The notes below the pieces were generated by a model. The model worked only from the letters and a program-made list of their open reading frames with translations. It was not told the DNA's origin and made no database searches. From Tigriopus japonicus (Eukaryota > Arthropoda > Copepoda > Harpacticoida > Harpacticidae): a DNA stretch of 64,000 bases. The translations under genes and the position numbers were made by a program. Positions 24,301-29,208 of the stretch are shown here, piece after piece. Where the stretch lies: positions 3,848,012-3,912,011 of the forward strand of contig CM021318.1 in assembly GCA_010645155.1 (NCBI GenBank), in the 5' to 3' direction. The first letter of the stretch is position 1. Each line of letters starts with the position of its first letter.

Positions 24301-25176
24301 CCCCTCGTGGGCAACGAGGTGGCCACTTCATTAAGAATGAATTGTCGTCGTTCCGCTCTCCGGCGGGACCCTGGTTTGCTCCACATTCCAAACGCAAGTC
24401 CAAAATCAAACGCTTCGCAATGGGTCGAGGAGAGTCCCAGGGCAAGCTCCAGATCAACACCTTGGACGAAAATGTCTCTTTGGGCAGTCTGTACGGGTGG
24501 TTCCCTTCAGCAGGGGTCAACGGCCAATACAAAGCCTACGGCAGCATAGCGCCTCATGCCAACCAGCCCTATCAAAGTCGGCCCTATCAGCCGCGAAATG
24601 CGCCGGCCCAATCTAGTCATACACAGATGAGAGAGCGAGAGAGGGAAGAGCCGCCAGAGCTGAGCAATCAATATGAGCCCTTCTATGTCAGACGTAACGG
24701 GTCAAATGCGGGCAGCCACCTAAATTTCCAGACCTACCGACCCTCCCTTATAGGTGCCAATGAGGATAAGGAGGCGCTGTGGTCCAACGCTCGCTACAAT
24801 GGGACGGGTCCGTCCTTGGGTCCCAGCGAGCGTAGCCGCGCCTCCTCCAAGCAGAGTAATAATTGGATTCTTCTTCCAGCTTCCCCGGGGAGTCGGTCGC
24901 AAGATCAGTCTTTTAGGCGGGAGGAACCGCGTCTCCTGGACACCTCAACATCCTACCAAAGCTGGCGAAATCGCCACGGACGAGATTCAGGCGGCGGAAG
25001 CGTCCAGCCACGCCGGCAGCATCTCCAGGGAGAGCAGCGAAGAAGACGAGATGGAGGACGAGGAGGTGATGGTGGTGGAACAACCACCGCAACCACAACA
25101 AAAGGAGGCGGAGGAGCAGGATATGTCCGATCCCGAGCAACCGGTTTATACTCAGACTACAGATCAACACATGTGA
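272..25176 (+). CDS. Patched-related 12-TM RND/sterol-sensing protein (gene span, 5' partial)
   Basis: Seventeen exons join in one frame: 272-364, 998-1154, 1869-1939, 2020-2610, 3944-4225, 4285-4529, 4937-5109, 7716-7961, 14840-15110, 17776-17975, 18474-18599, 19868-20020, 20906-21038, 22681-22814, 22877-23095, 24267-24855, 24917-25176. The visible product is about 1,313 residues. In order it has TM1 (residues 8-28), a large luminal loop with a long acidic insert, a sterol-sensing domain TM2-6 (about 399-570) with GIGIDD at 480-485, a second luminal loop (about 640-820), TM7-12 with GLCVDYS at 896-902, and a cytoplasmic tail of about 320 residues. The paired RND motifs with Asp are typical of Patched, Dispatched and NPC1 relatives, which move sterol-like lipids using ion gradients. 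The wording around TM1, the SSD and TM10-12 fits Patched-domain-containing / Ptr proteins better than Hedgehog-receptor Patched. The substrate is unknown. The N-terminal exon lies upstream. Splice phases agree at every junction. Confidence 0.88.
365..997 (+). other. Patched-related intron 1
   Basis: 633 bp with gtaagt donor and ttgcag acceptor. I see no gene or repeat in it. Confidence 0.75.
998..1154 (+). CDS. Patched-related exon, start of luminal loop 1
   Basis: The acceptor is ttattgcag and the donor gtaagg; the exon is 157 bp and ends between codons. It contains RAEKLWIPSDSPY, the 'E-LW-P' segment that follows TM1 in Patched, Dispatched and NPC1 relatives, then the loop-1 strand FALFVSETNILTPEGLME. 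Confidence 0.88.
1155..1868 (+). other. Patched-related intron 2
   Basis: 714 bp. It holds a short GAT/GAC trinucleotide run at about 1300-1328; nothing else is recognised. Confidence 0.7.
1869..1939 (+). CDS. Patched-related exon, luminal loop 1
   Basis: A 71-bp exon after a ttgttccag acceptor, with a gtgagt donor. It encodes MFRVHQKVHAIKV and then NKTYADLC, a region of loop 1 that usually carries a conserved Cys. It ends with two bases of a Lys codon and is followed by an 80-bp intron. Confidence 0.8.
2020..2610 (+). CDS. Patched-related exon with acidic, glycosylatable insert
   Basis: A 591-bp exon (1 base, 196 codons, 2 bases) between ttgtttcag and gtaaga. It begins with a basic run, RRRKR at residues 119-123, followed by three N-glycosylation sequons (Asn148, 155, 161). 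A strongly acidic Asp/Glu/Tyr stretch covers about 173-258. It then returns to family-like sequence with Cys residues and SLLEIWRYSES. Such a long acidic insert is not a standard part of the Patched fold and is probably lineage-specific. Confidence 0.87.
2611..3943 (+). other. Patched-related intron 4
   Basis: 1,333 bp, AT-rich. At 3065-3315 there are several 'cccgtccc / attcccg' motifs of the kind seen in decayed transposon or simple-sequence DNA. No gene is recognised. Confidence 0.6.
3944..4225 (+). CDS. Patched-related exon, end of luminal loop 1
   Basis: A 282-bp exon from the acceptor ctcttttttag to a gtgggt donor. It encodes FGYRTDFGVYLGAVERN and the following KS(A/L)-type strand. This is the segment just before TM2 in Patched-domain proteins, where family members have a G-x-V-x-(N/S) strand and a later 'ALL' helix. 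It ends mid-codon (AG), completed by the first base of the next exon after a 59-bp intron. Confidence 0.87.
4285..4529 (+). CDS. Patched-related exon, sterol-sensing domain TM2-TM4
   Basis: A 245-bp exon after an unusually long T-run acceptor (ttttttttttcttag). It starts FNDITAEAIFFDAVKM, the lead-in to the sterol-sensing domain, followed by three hydrophobic helices. It ends HGILPFLALG, the stretch preceding the RND motif. The final G is the first base of the Gly codon of that motif. Confidence 0.9.
4937..5109 (+). CDS. Patched-related exon, TM4 GxxxDD motif
   Basis: A 173-bp exon from gtctag to gtgagc. It completes the motif GIGIDDMFVIV (Gly480, Asp484, Asp485), the membrane-embedded acidic pair of RND transporters, and continues with HAGVAITVTSLTDVFAFGVG, the classic TM5-6 segment of the sterol-sensing domain. 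The key residues are intact, so I expect a functional proton- or cation-coupled core. Confidence 0.92.
5110..7715 (+). other. Patched-related intron 7
   Basis: 2,606 bp between gtgagc and ccttcag. AT-rich with many stops in all frames. I see no gene, long inverted repeat or tandem repeat. Confidence 0.65.
7716..7961 (+). CDS. Patched-related exon, TM6 and cytoplasmic linker
   Basis: 82 codons, in phase at both ends, between ccttcag and gtaagt. It opens ILPGLQTFCVTCAIAIAS, the helix that closes the sterol-sensing domain, then LDERR(I)QARR, the conserved charged turn found in Patched-domain proteins, and a Cys-containing linker leading to TM7. Confidence 0.9.
8255..8398 (+). repeat. Left inverted arm (IR/DR) of 6.4-kb element
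   Basis: It starts ccgccatttattcggcaat after a TA dinucleotide. It contains two motif copies, around 8300 (tcaaccatagccaagttccc) and around 8365 (tcaaccacattaaggtaccc). It matches the right arm in inverted orientation at roughly 85% by eye. Confidence 0.6.
8870..8896 (-). promoter_or_regulatory. Poly(A) signals of nested coiled-coil gene
   Basis: AATAAA occurs twice on the minus strand, at 8896-8891 and 8875-8870, about 80 and 100 bp after the TGA at 8977-8979. The spacing suits a 3' end of this gene. Confidence 0.4.
8977..9440 (-). CDS. Nested coiled-coil protein, 3' part of a gene
   Basis: Two exons on the minus strand: 9440-9250 and 9180-8977, with acceptors tttttgttcag and ctcatttccag and a gttggt donor between them. 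The frame is continuous and gives about 130 visible residues. The first exon is a charged helix with heptad-like spacing (TRTELHAVKTDLDSTRAEL). The second has a Cys pair, then two identical 11-residue units (LKEKERKIMD plus one), and ends PRPKMPKIEE. An upstream exon is needed because the 9440 exon starts inside a codon; I could not find it. I do not recognise the family. Coiled-coil tails like this occur in transposon-encoded Myb-like or structural proteins and in host proteins. Two AATAAA signals follow. Lying inside the 6.4-kb inverted-arm element, it may be cargo of that element. Confidence 0.5.
9034..9096 (-). repeat. 33-bp tandem duplication in the coiled-coil exon
   Basis: Two identical 30-bp blocks, 9034-9063 and 9067-9096, are separated by 3 bp. 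Each encodes LKEKERKIMD plus one variable residue. Eleven-residue (hendecad) periodicity is compatible with a continuous coiled coil. Confidence 0.8.
9633..10276. mobile_element. 640-bp imperfect palindrome
   Basis: The left arm starts catgggagataaatatggga (9633) and the right arm ends with its reverse complement (tatctcccatg, 10276). The arms stay near 90% alike to a centre near 9945. Both arms, read inward to outward, can encode similar peptides (SKGxHFECDC and DNRVRVKK), with stops in different places. This is an inverted duplication or a fold-back transposable element. No transposase is present. Confidence 0.6.
10847..10965. mobile_element. 119-bp palindromic MITE-like element with CRE-like sites
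   Basis: The arms 10847-10881 and 10931-10965 (cgttaatcaccgatgtcaaa and its complement) pair at 33 of 35 positions. Each arm ends in gtgacgtcac, which contains the palindromic cAMP-response-type site TGACGTCA. A 49-bp loop separates them. The form is that of a miniature fold-back element. Confidence 0.6.
11339..13026. mobile_element. 1.69-kb element with inverted ends and AGTATACT arrays
   Basis: The left end GGGTCGCATGTTAACGCA (11339) is exactly inverted at the right end (TGCGTTAACATGCGACCC, to 13026). The flanks ATA/ATA could be a 3-bp target duplication. The palindrome AGTATACT recurs just inside both ends: 11374, 11395, 11455 and 11484 on the left, 12941 and 12980 on the right. These look like subterminal transposase-binding sites. 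The interior has no open frame that I recognise, so the element is probably non-autonomous. Confidence 0.6.
13699..13916. repeat. 17-bp minisatellite, about 13 copies
   Basis: The consensus unit is cgacccagcggacaact, imperfectly repeated with one 15-bp copy. As 17 is not a multiple of 3, the array cycles through all frames and keeps several frames open on both strands. The open frames across it (peptides such as GRVVRWVELSAGSSCPL) are therefore artefacts of the repeat. Confidence 0.9.
14548..14691 (-). repeat. Right inverted arm (IR/DR) of 6.4-kb element
   Basis: It reads aaggtgggtaccttaatgtg near its inner edge and ends attgccgaaaaaaaatggtg, then g and TA. It is the reverse complement of 8255-8398 with scattered mismatches and a few small length differences. 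Confidence 0.6.
14840..15110 (+). CDS. Patched-related exon, TM7 and luminal loop 2
   Basis: A 271-bp exon after ttctttcag with a gtacgt donor. It encodes a hydrophobic helix (ALVILLTLGFCGTGIYG) followed by EFDPVLLLPAQSYLRQW. This matches the post-TM7 segment of the family, in which 'F-P..LLP..SYL' is typical. It follows a 6.9-kb repeat-filled intron, yet frame and homology continue cleanly. Confidence 0.9.
15498..15560 (-). repeat. tRNA-derived SINE fragment (B box)
   Basis: The minus strand reads AGGTCCCAGGTTCGATTCTC, which holds a polymerase III B-box (GGTTCGATT at 15519-15511), preceded by TCAATCTGTTACAGTGAG, typical of tRNA-related SINEs. A full cloverleaf cannot be drawn, so I do not call a tRNA gene. 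Confidence 0.4.
16734..16915. repeat. GACACCGG-type degenerate repeats
   Basis: The motif (c/a)gacaccgg and its variants (cgacaccggcc, cgacactgacc, cgacatcgacaccgg) recur about eight times in two clusters, 16734-16812 and 16875-16915, around a plain AT-rich spacer. The function is unknown. Confidence 0.5.
17776..17975 (+). CDS. Patched-related exon, luminal loop 2
   Basis: A 200-bp exon between ccatttcag and gtaaat. It starts with the split Asp codon and then FNSWWVPFRDYIEKKKN, and ends with FEKEIVCNEPTSKIK. The WW/F..YI pattern is seen at this place in Patched-domain proteins. One sequon (NVT) is present. Confidence 0.87.
17976..18473 (+). other. Patched-related intron 10
   Basis: 498 bp; nothing recognised. 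Confidence 0.65.
18474..18599 (+). CDS. Patched-related exon, luminal loop 2 beta-strand
   Basis: 42 codons, phase 0 at both ends, acceptor ctcgtttcag and donor gtatgt. It encodes ATKSDITFVKFSGPEEHVPG and then a helix ending FSFSK. It matches the 'I....F' strand ahead of the segment that leads to TM8 in the family. Confidence 0.85.
18600..19867 (+). other. Patched-related intron 11
   Basis: 1,268 bp; no gene or structured repeat recognised. Confidence 0.65.
19868..20020 (+). CDS. Patched-related exon, TM8-TM9
   Basis: 51 codons between tgtttcag and gtaagc. It begins VYAAWETDEVISFELWRN, the short amphipathic lead-in, then two hydrophobic segments joined by NVKIC. This order is usual for TM8-TM9 of Patched-related proteins. 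Confidence 0.88.
20021..20905 (+). other. Patched-related intron 12
   Basis: 885 bp. Overlapping minus-strand open frames lie between 20073 and 20571, but they match nothing I know and lack splice or start context. Confidence 0.6.
20906..21038 (+). CDS. Patched-related exon, TM10 GLCVDYS motif
   Basis: A 133-bp exon between tgttccag and gtaaga. It encodes FWGLTIDTISCINIVLAIG and then CVDYSAHIAHAF. The GLCVDYS motif (Gly896, Asp900) is the second RND signature, facing the one in TM4. Asp is retained here, whereas several Patched proteins proper carry Glu or other residues. This points to a Ptr/PTCHD-type protein. Confidence 0.92.
21039..22680 (+). other. Patched-related intron 13
   Basis: 1,642 bp. 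A 98-codon minus-strand open frame at 22322-22618 is unremarkable. No gene recognised. Confidence 0.6.
22681..22814 (+). CDS. Patched-related exon, TM11
   Basis: A 134-bp exon after atgttccag. It completes the split Gly codon and encodes DRQTRAMNSLVSMGPAILNG, then the TM11 helix ending ESHAFITFFK. The donor gtctga is weak, but frame, homology and a 62-bp intron to the next exon support it. Confidence 0.87.
22877..23095 (+). CDS. Patched-related exon, TM12 and start of tail
   Basis: 73 codons between gattctag and gtatgt. It encodes VFLLTVVFGLFHGLVYLPVV, the last membrane helix with the conserved 'F..HG....PV' ending, then LSIMGP and a Ser/Asp-rich cytoplasmic stretch (DDSDTDSNSGSSS). The tail is likely phosphorylatable; that is inference from composition only. 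Confidence 0.88.
23096..24266 (+). other. Patched-related intron 15
   Basis: 1,171 bp, T-rich on the plus strand; no gene recognised. An alternative exon cannot be excluded by eye. Confidence 0.6.
24267..24855 (+). CDS. Patched-related exon, cytoplasmic tail part 1
   Basis: The acceptor gccatttcag is followed by FRLFGGNDMDGPPRGQRGG in the frame carried from TM12. The tail is hydrophilic, rich in Ser, Gln, Pro and Tyr, and contains several Pro-Tyr segments (such as QPYQSRPYQPR). The exon is 196 codons plus one base if it ends at 24855 before a gtaata donor. If that donor is not used, the same frame stays open to a TGA at 25179-25181. Confidence 0.7.
24917..25176 (+). CDS. Patched-related exon, acidic C-terminal tail (proposed)
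   Basis: Removing a 61-bp intron (24856-24916, gtaata...tcttttag) moves the frame into one ending TGA at 25174-25176. This gives an 85-residue tail with SRESSEEDEMEDEEVMVVEQ and then a Gln/Pro-rich end. Codons here are mostly GC-ending (GAG, GAC, CAG, GTG). The unspliced frame reads the same bases as runs of CGA/AGA Arg and GGA Gly, typical of out-of-frame acidic coding. Introns of 59, 62 and 80 bp elsewhere in the gene make a 61-bp intron plausible. Confidence 0.5.
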
Positions 25177-26849
25177 TTTGAAGACGGGGCTGCGGAATTG
25201 CAGCATTAACTCTTACATATCTTAATATCAAGATTATTTTTTGTCAGATTAATATGTGCCTAAAAGCAATAGAAATGGTGATTTCTTTTCTCTCTCTCTT
25301 TATGGAGTTAACTGTCTGAGTCAACTTGATTTGCGTTATCGTTTTCCCTTTGATTGTGCGTCCAAATCAACCCATCCATGTTGATCCAGCCAAGAACTAG
25401 TCCATTTCTTCCAGAAGTTTGCTTCATCTGCCTCGTTTGGTCTTTTGGGCTTGATCAAGCTAAAACGAACGAGAATCTGATTTCTGCCCAAGAAAAGAGA
25501 ATCAAACTTTTTCTTTTCTTTTGTCTCCTTACTCTCTTACTCGTCATCCTCTTTCACCACCCCAAATTTGGGCAAAGGAAACCTTGAAGCTTTGTCAAAA
25601 TCAGTTTTTCAAGCGAGATGAAATCTTATTCCAACTTTTTTTTTGCTGTGATGACATTCCGTTTTTCGCAACCTAGCGTATGCTTGCTCCCTGATTGGCA
25701 ACCCTGCGTTTCTAATTTGCCGGCGGCAACCCTTTAGAGACTTTTTGAAAGTGAGTTCTCGTCTCTCTAGATTAGCCGCGTTGATCCATCTTTAAATTTC
25801 AGTCAAAGGACACCATTTTCCTGATAGGTCTTGGAAGCTCTCCCTCCTAAATATTGAATTAATGATAATGGTTAGAAACTTCGTGAAAGTACAGCGCATA
25901 ACACTTTGGCAGATTTAATCCTTTTTGTAAATAGAGGTGTCGTGACTTGCAAGTGTAGGGAAACATCTCAATTGTCACGAAGACTTGGGATTTGGGTCAT
26001 AAATCATGGATGTGGGTGATGAATCAAACATGCCAACTGATCTTCTGCGAGATGATGAAGAACCGACAATCCATTCCATTGGAAGTCTTTCCCCTCTCCA
26101 AGGAGATTAAAAGGCTTTTATTGATCCACCAAACCAACAATATCAAGTCATGAAATGTTAGAAAAGGAATGTCGTTATATTTTGTGGCCATGTTTCCTAG
26201 TGTTGTTGGAAATTTTTTAGGTCTCCTGTTGGAGGTGGCCATCAAGTTTTGAATTTCCTTTGGGACATCTTGAAGGAACATGGAATCATCTCAGGCCTCC
26301 AGACCTCAAGTTCCAGATACATTGCATTTATGAGTTGAAGTTGGACATAAACACGCGCACTCAAATCTGAGTCCAAATGTTACCGAATCCCCAAAGAAGT
26401 TACAACTCAAACTGGAGCAATCCGTACTAAGCTTGTCAAATTATGGCGCATATGGGAAGAACTAGTGTTTGTCAATGCATTGGCAACGAATCTGTGCCCG
26501 ACTGTGCTTGAATGAGGTCACCACCTTCATCATTTGCAGAGGCCATATATCTGAGAGAGAGAGAGGGTAGGATAACTTTTTCTCTCCCGCCGGACATTTT
26601 TTGGTCGGAAAAATTATGATGACACTTTCTTCCACTTCCGTTCCGTATCCACTCTCCGACCGACCGAGCTAACAAACCACAGAGCTTTGATGTCACAAGG
26701 TGAACCAACCAACCAGCCAGCCAGCTAGCCTTCATTTGGCCTTAACATGATGAACTATGTTCTCTCGACACCAGGCCGCCAAAGTAAAACTAAGTTTCAG
26801 TACCTGACGGGAGTTATTAATAAAAACTGTTTCAAGAGTCTTGGTCACA
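25177..26849. other. 3' region of Patched-related gene and intergenic DNA
   Basis: No AATAAA is seen on the plus strand shortly after the stop, so the transcript end is unclear. A GA run lies at 26555-26568 and a (CCAG/CCAA)n run at 26703-26728. No gene recognised. Confidence 0.55.
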
Positions 26850-26855
26850 TTTATT
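26850..26855 (-). promoter_or_regulatory. Poly(A) signal of small secreted gene
   Basis: The minus strand reads AATAAA, 20 bp after the TGA at 26876-26878. Confidence 0.5.
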
Positions 26856-26875
26856 CAGGCCAAAGAAGATGAGCC

Positions 26876-27166
26876 TCATGGATCATCGGGATGAATATCA
26901 TCTAGCCTCAAGGGTCTTTCAAGAAGGTCGAACTCGTTGAAATCGATGCCAACCCCATCAAGGTCACGGTAGAGTCGGTAGAGGCGTCCGATTGGGTGAA
27001 GGCTAATATAATCTATCCATTTTTGACGATTCTCTTGATCAGGACTTTCCCAATCTTCTGGCTCGTCATTGGAACCAGGGATGAAGATCCCCCAAGTGTC
27101 AACTGCAAATATGACCAAGAATAGAACCACTGATATTCTTCTATATCTAAGCCACGTCAACGCCAT
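26876..27166 (-). CDS. Small putative secreted protein, 96 aa
   Basis: The ATG at 27166 sits in good context (TCAAACATGG). The frame encodes MALTWLRYRR, a hydrophobic segment (ISVVLFLVIFAVDTWG), then a hydrophilic, acidic mature part without cysteines, ending HPDDP and TGA. The first 26 residues look like a signal peptide, so the product is probably secreted. The mature part contains LHPIGRLYRLYRD. The single G-R could be a processing or amidation site, but I see no repeated or dibasic peptide pattern. An AATAAA lies 20 bp beyond the stop, arguing for a genuine compact gene. A possible splice acceptor (catatttgcag) inside the signal-peptide region leaves room for a different 5' exon. I do not recognise the family. 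Confidence 0.5.
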   Translation of the reverse strand: MALTWLRYRRISVVLFLVIFAVDTWGIFIPGSNDEPEDWESPDQENRQKWIDYISLHPIGRLYRLYRDLDGVGIDFNEFDLLERPLRLDDIHPDDP

Positions 27167-28835
27167 GTTTGAGGAGCACAATGTTTATTATTCGAAAATG
27201 TCGCTTGAGCGGGATTTATCAGGGTGACAGAATTCAGTTTGAATATAAAATTTATTCCGGTAGCGAAGTGAGCAAACGAGTTGCTCCATTCTTGTTTGAC
27301 AGAATAACCATTGGCACAGATATTACAACAAAGACAGTTCTCCTCACATTCAATCACAAAAATGAACCTTAATGGTTGCTTGTTTTGCGTTCCAATGCCA
27401 ATTTTGGGCCGAATTGCGTCGTCGAAGGTCTTACTTTAAATCTGGTTCAGGCGGGTCAAGTTAATTTGGTTTGAGGGTCCGATTCGAAGTTGTCGTGCTT
27501 CTTGTTCGAGAACTTGAGGGCGTTTGGGTGGGATTGAGAAATGGTTACTATTGCCATGCACATGTTGAAAAAGAAGAAGAGGAAGTAGAAGAAAACCAAA
27601 GTCTGAAGGACATGGAAAAGGAGGCATATGTTACAACTCACTTCCGAAGATTTTCATTGTGAAACCCTCGGCGAATGAATGGTAAGTTGGTACAGTTCTG
27701 AACTTGCGTTATTTTCGCTCTTTAAAGGTGGAAAATGAAAGAAATTTCAGGCAAGGAACGAGTCGATCCCTTTGCATTGAGTTCTCTTAAGCAAAGAAAG
27801 GCCGGTCTTTGAACCAGTCGCTGAAACTTTGAAGTCCCTGTCGTATTTGAAGCATTTGCTTATCAGTTGTACACGGTTTTGAAGTGTACAAGCGAACTTA
27901 GGGATGTGCCGGTAAAGTTTTGTGTGGGAGATAAAAACCAATATCCTTTCGACTCTTTGTCCTTAGCTTTCTTAAATAGTTGAAAGTGAAGACTCAACAG
28001 AAAGTGAAGTTCTCCATCAAACTCAGTCCCGTCTTCGCACTACGTAGTACGTACTCGTTCAGTGAAAAGGCTGCTCTTCGAAAATGGCGTCGTCGTCCTT
28101 GGAAGATCTTCTTGGAAAGCCAAACTTTTTACCAGATTATGACATTGCATCCATCCGTGAACGACAGAGGACCGAAATTACTTGAATTGAAGAAGAAGAA
28201 CTAGTACTCAAGAACCCTCCCAAAGCAATCTATCCTCGAGTTCCCATGAAAAATGGACCCCAATACTGATCCCAAATGGCACGAAAGGCAGTTGACAAGT
28301 TTCACGGAGGTGAAGAAGGAAAAGAGCTATTGGCTTTGGAGTTGGCGTGTTGCTTTGGCGGGGACAGGGTTTTGATGGAGAAAGGACCTTTTGGCGGAAT
28401 AAAGAGGATCCTTCACACTAAAAGCCTTCAGGTTTTTCTCTCTTCCTTTTGTTTATGCAGCCAACTCAAGAATAAGAGAAGTCGATGGGAGAGAAAGAGT
28501 GAGAGAGGGAGAGAAGATACAGACAGACAGATCGTTAGATAGATAGATGGATTATGGGCGAGCAAGCGAGTATGATTAATTCTTTAAAGATAAGGAGGAT
28601 TTGTTCGTATGATGGTGATATCACATGCATAGTTGTCAGTTATAAGAAAAAAGCGAGGACCGATCGCATCCTCATCCCATGGAGACATCGAAAGGGCTCA
28701 CAGGCCATCTTGGACCGGATGACATATCATTCTGGCGGGGGTGAAGAGAGACCAAAGAGTGGGTGGTTCAGGGCGGTCCACGACAGAGACACATTACAAA
28801 AAGGAGTGGTCGACGATCCATCCACCTCCATCCTA
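27167..28835. other. Intergenic DNA between small secreted gene and receptor 3' end
   Basis: 1,669 bp. It should contain the receptor 3' UTR (minus strand), but no nearby AATAAA is visible. A (AGAC/AGAT)n run lies at 28520-28548. No gene recognised. Confidence 0.5.
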
Positions 28836-29208
28836 TTATTCCACTATGATGTGAGGGGCCGAAAGCAAGACCGCTATGGTGGTGATCAATGTGAAGGCCG
28901 TGAACGTAATGAGACAAAATCGATCAATGACCATAGCGGCAAATTTCCAATCCATGATGATCTCCTCCTCGTCATCGCGACCCTTGATTCGGTTGGTGAT
29001 GAATTTGAGCTCTTTCAAGATGCACTGCAACTCTCGATTGGCAGTGGCCGAACAGCTATGCGAATGATGGCCGGATGCGGCCATGGCCCCCGGGTACGGT
29101 GAAGTGGGCGGAGCTTGAGGCATGTACTTCTCTTGCTCCATGGGATTGCCATTGACACGCACAAAACCACCTCCACTCGAATAACCGCCCCCGGCCACGG
29201 ACATTGGT
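28836..29208 (-). CDS. nAChRalpha6: nAChR exon 11: loop end, M4 and stop
   Basis: 373 bp, acceptor catctttctcacag. It completes the split Arg codon, then a Gly/Pro/His-rich stretch (about 70 residues, variable among species), the amphipathic MA helix ([17 protein letters not shown]), [15 protein letters not shown] for M4 and the C-terminus SAPHIIVE before the stop at 28838-28836. The ending matches insect nAChR alpha subunits. Confidence 0.94.

Noticed and set aside
28554..29102. 182-codon plus-strand open frame
   Set aside because: Its second half is antisense to the last receptor exon, which has clear family identity on the minus strand. No homology or start context of its own.
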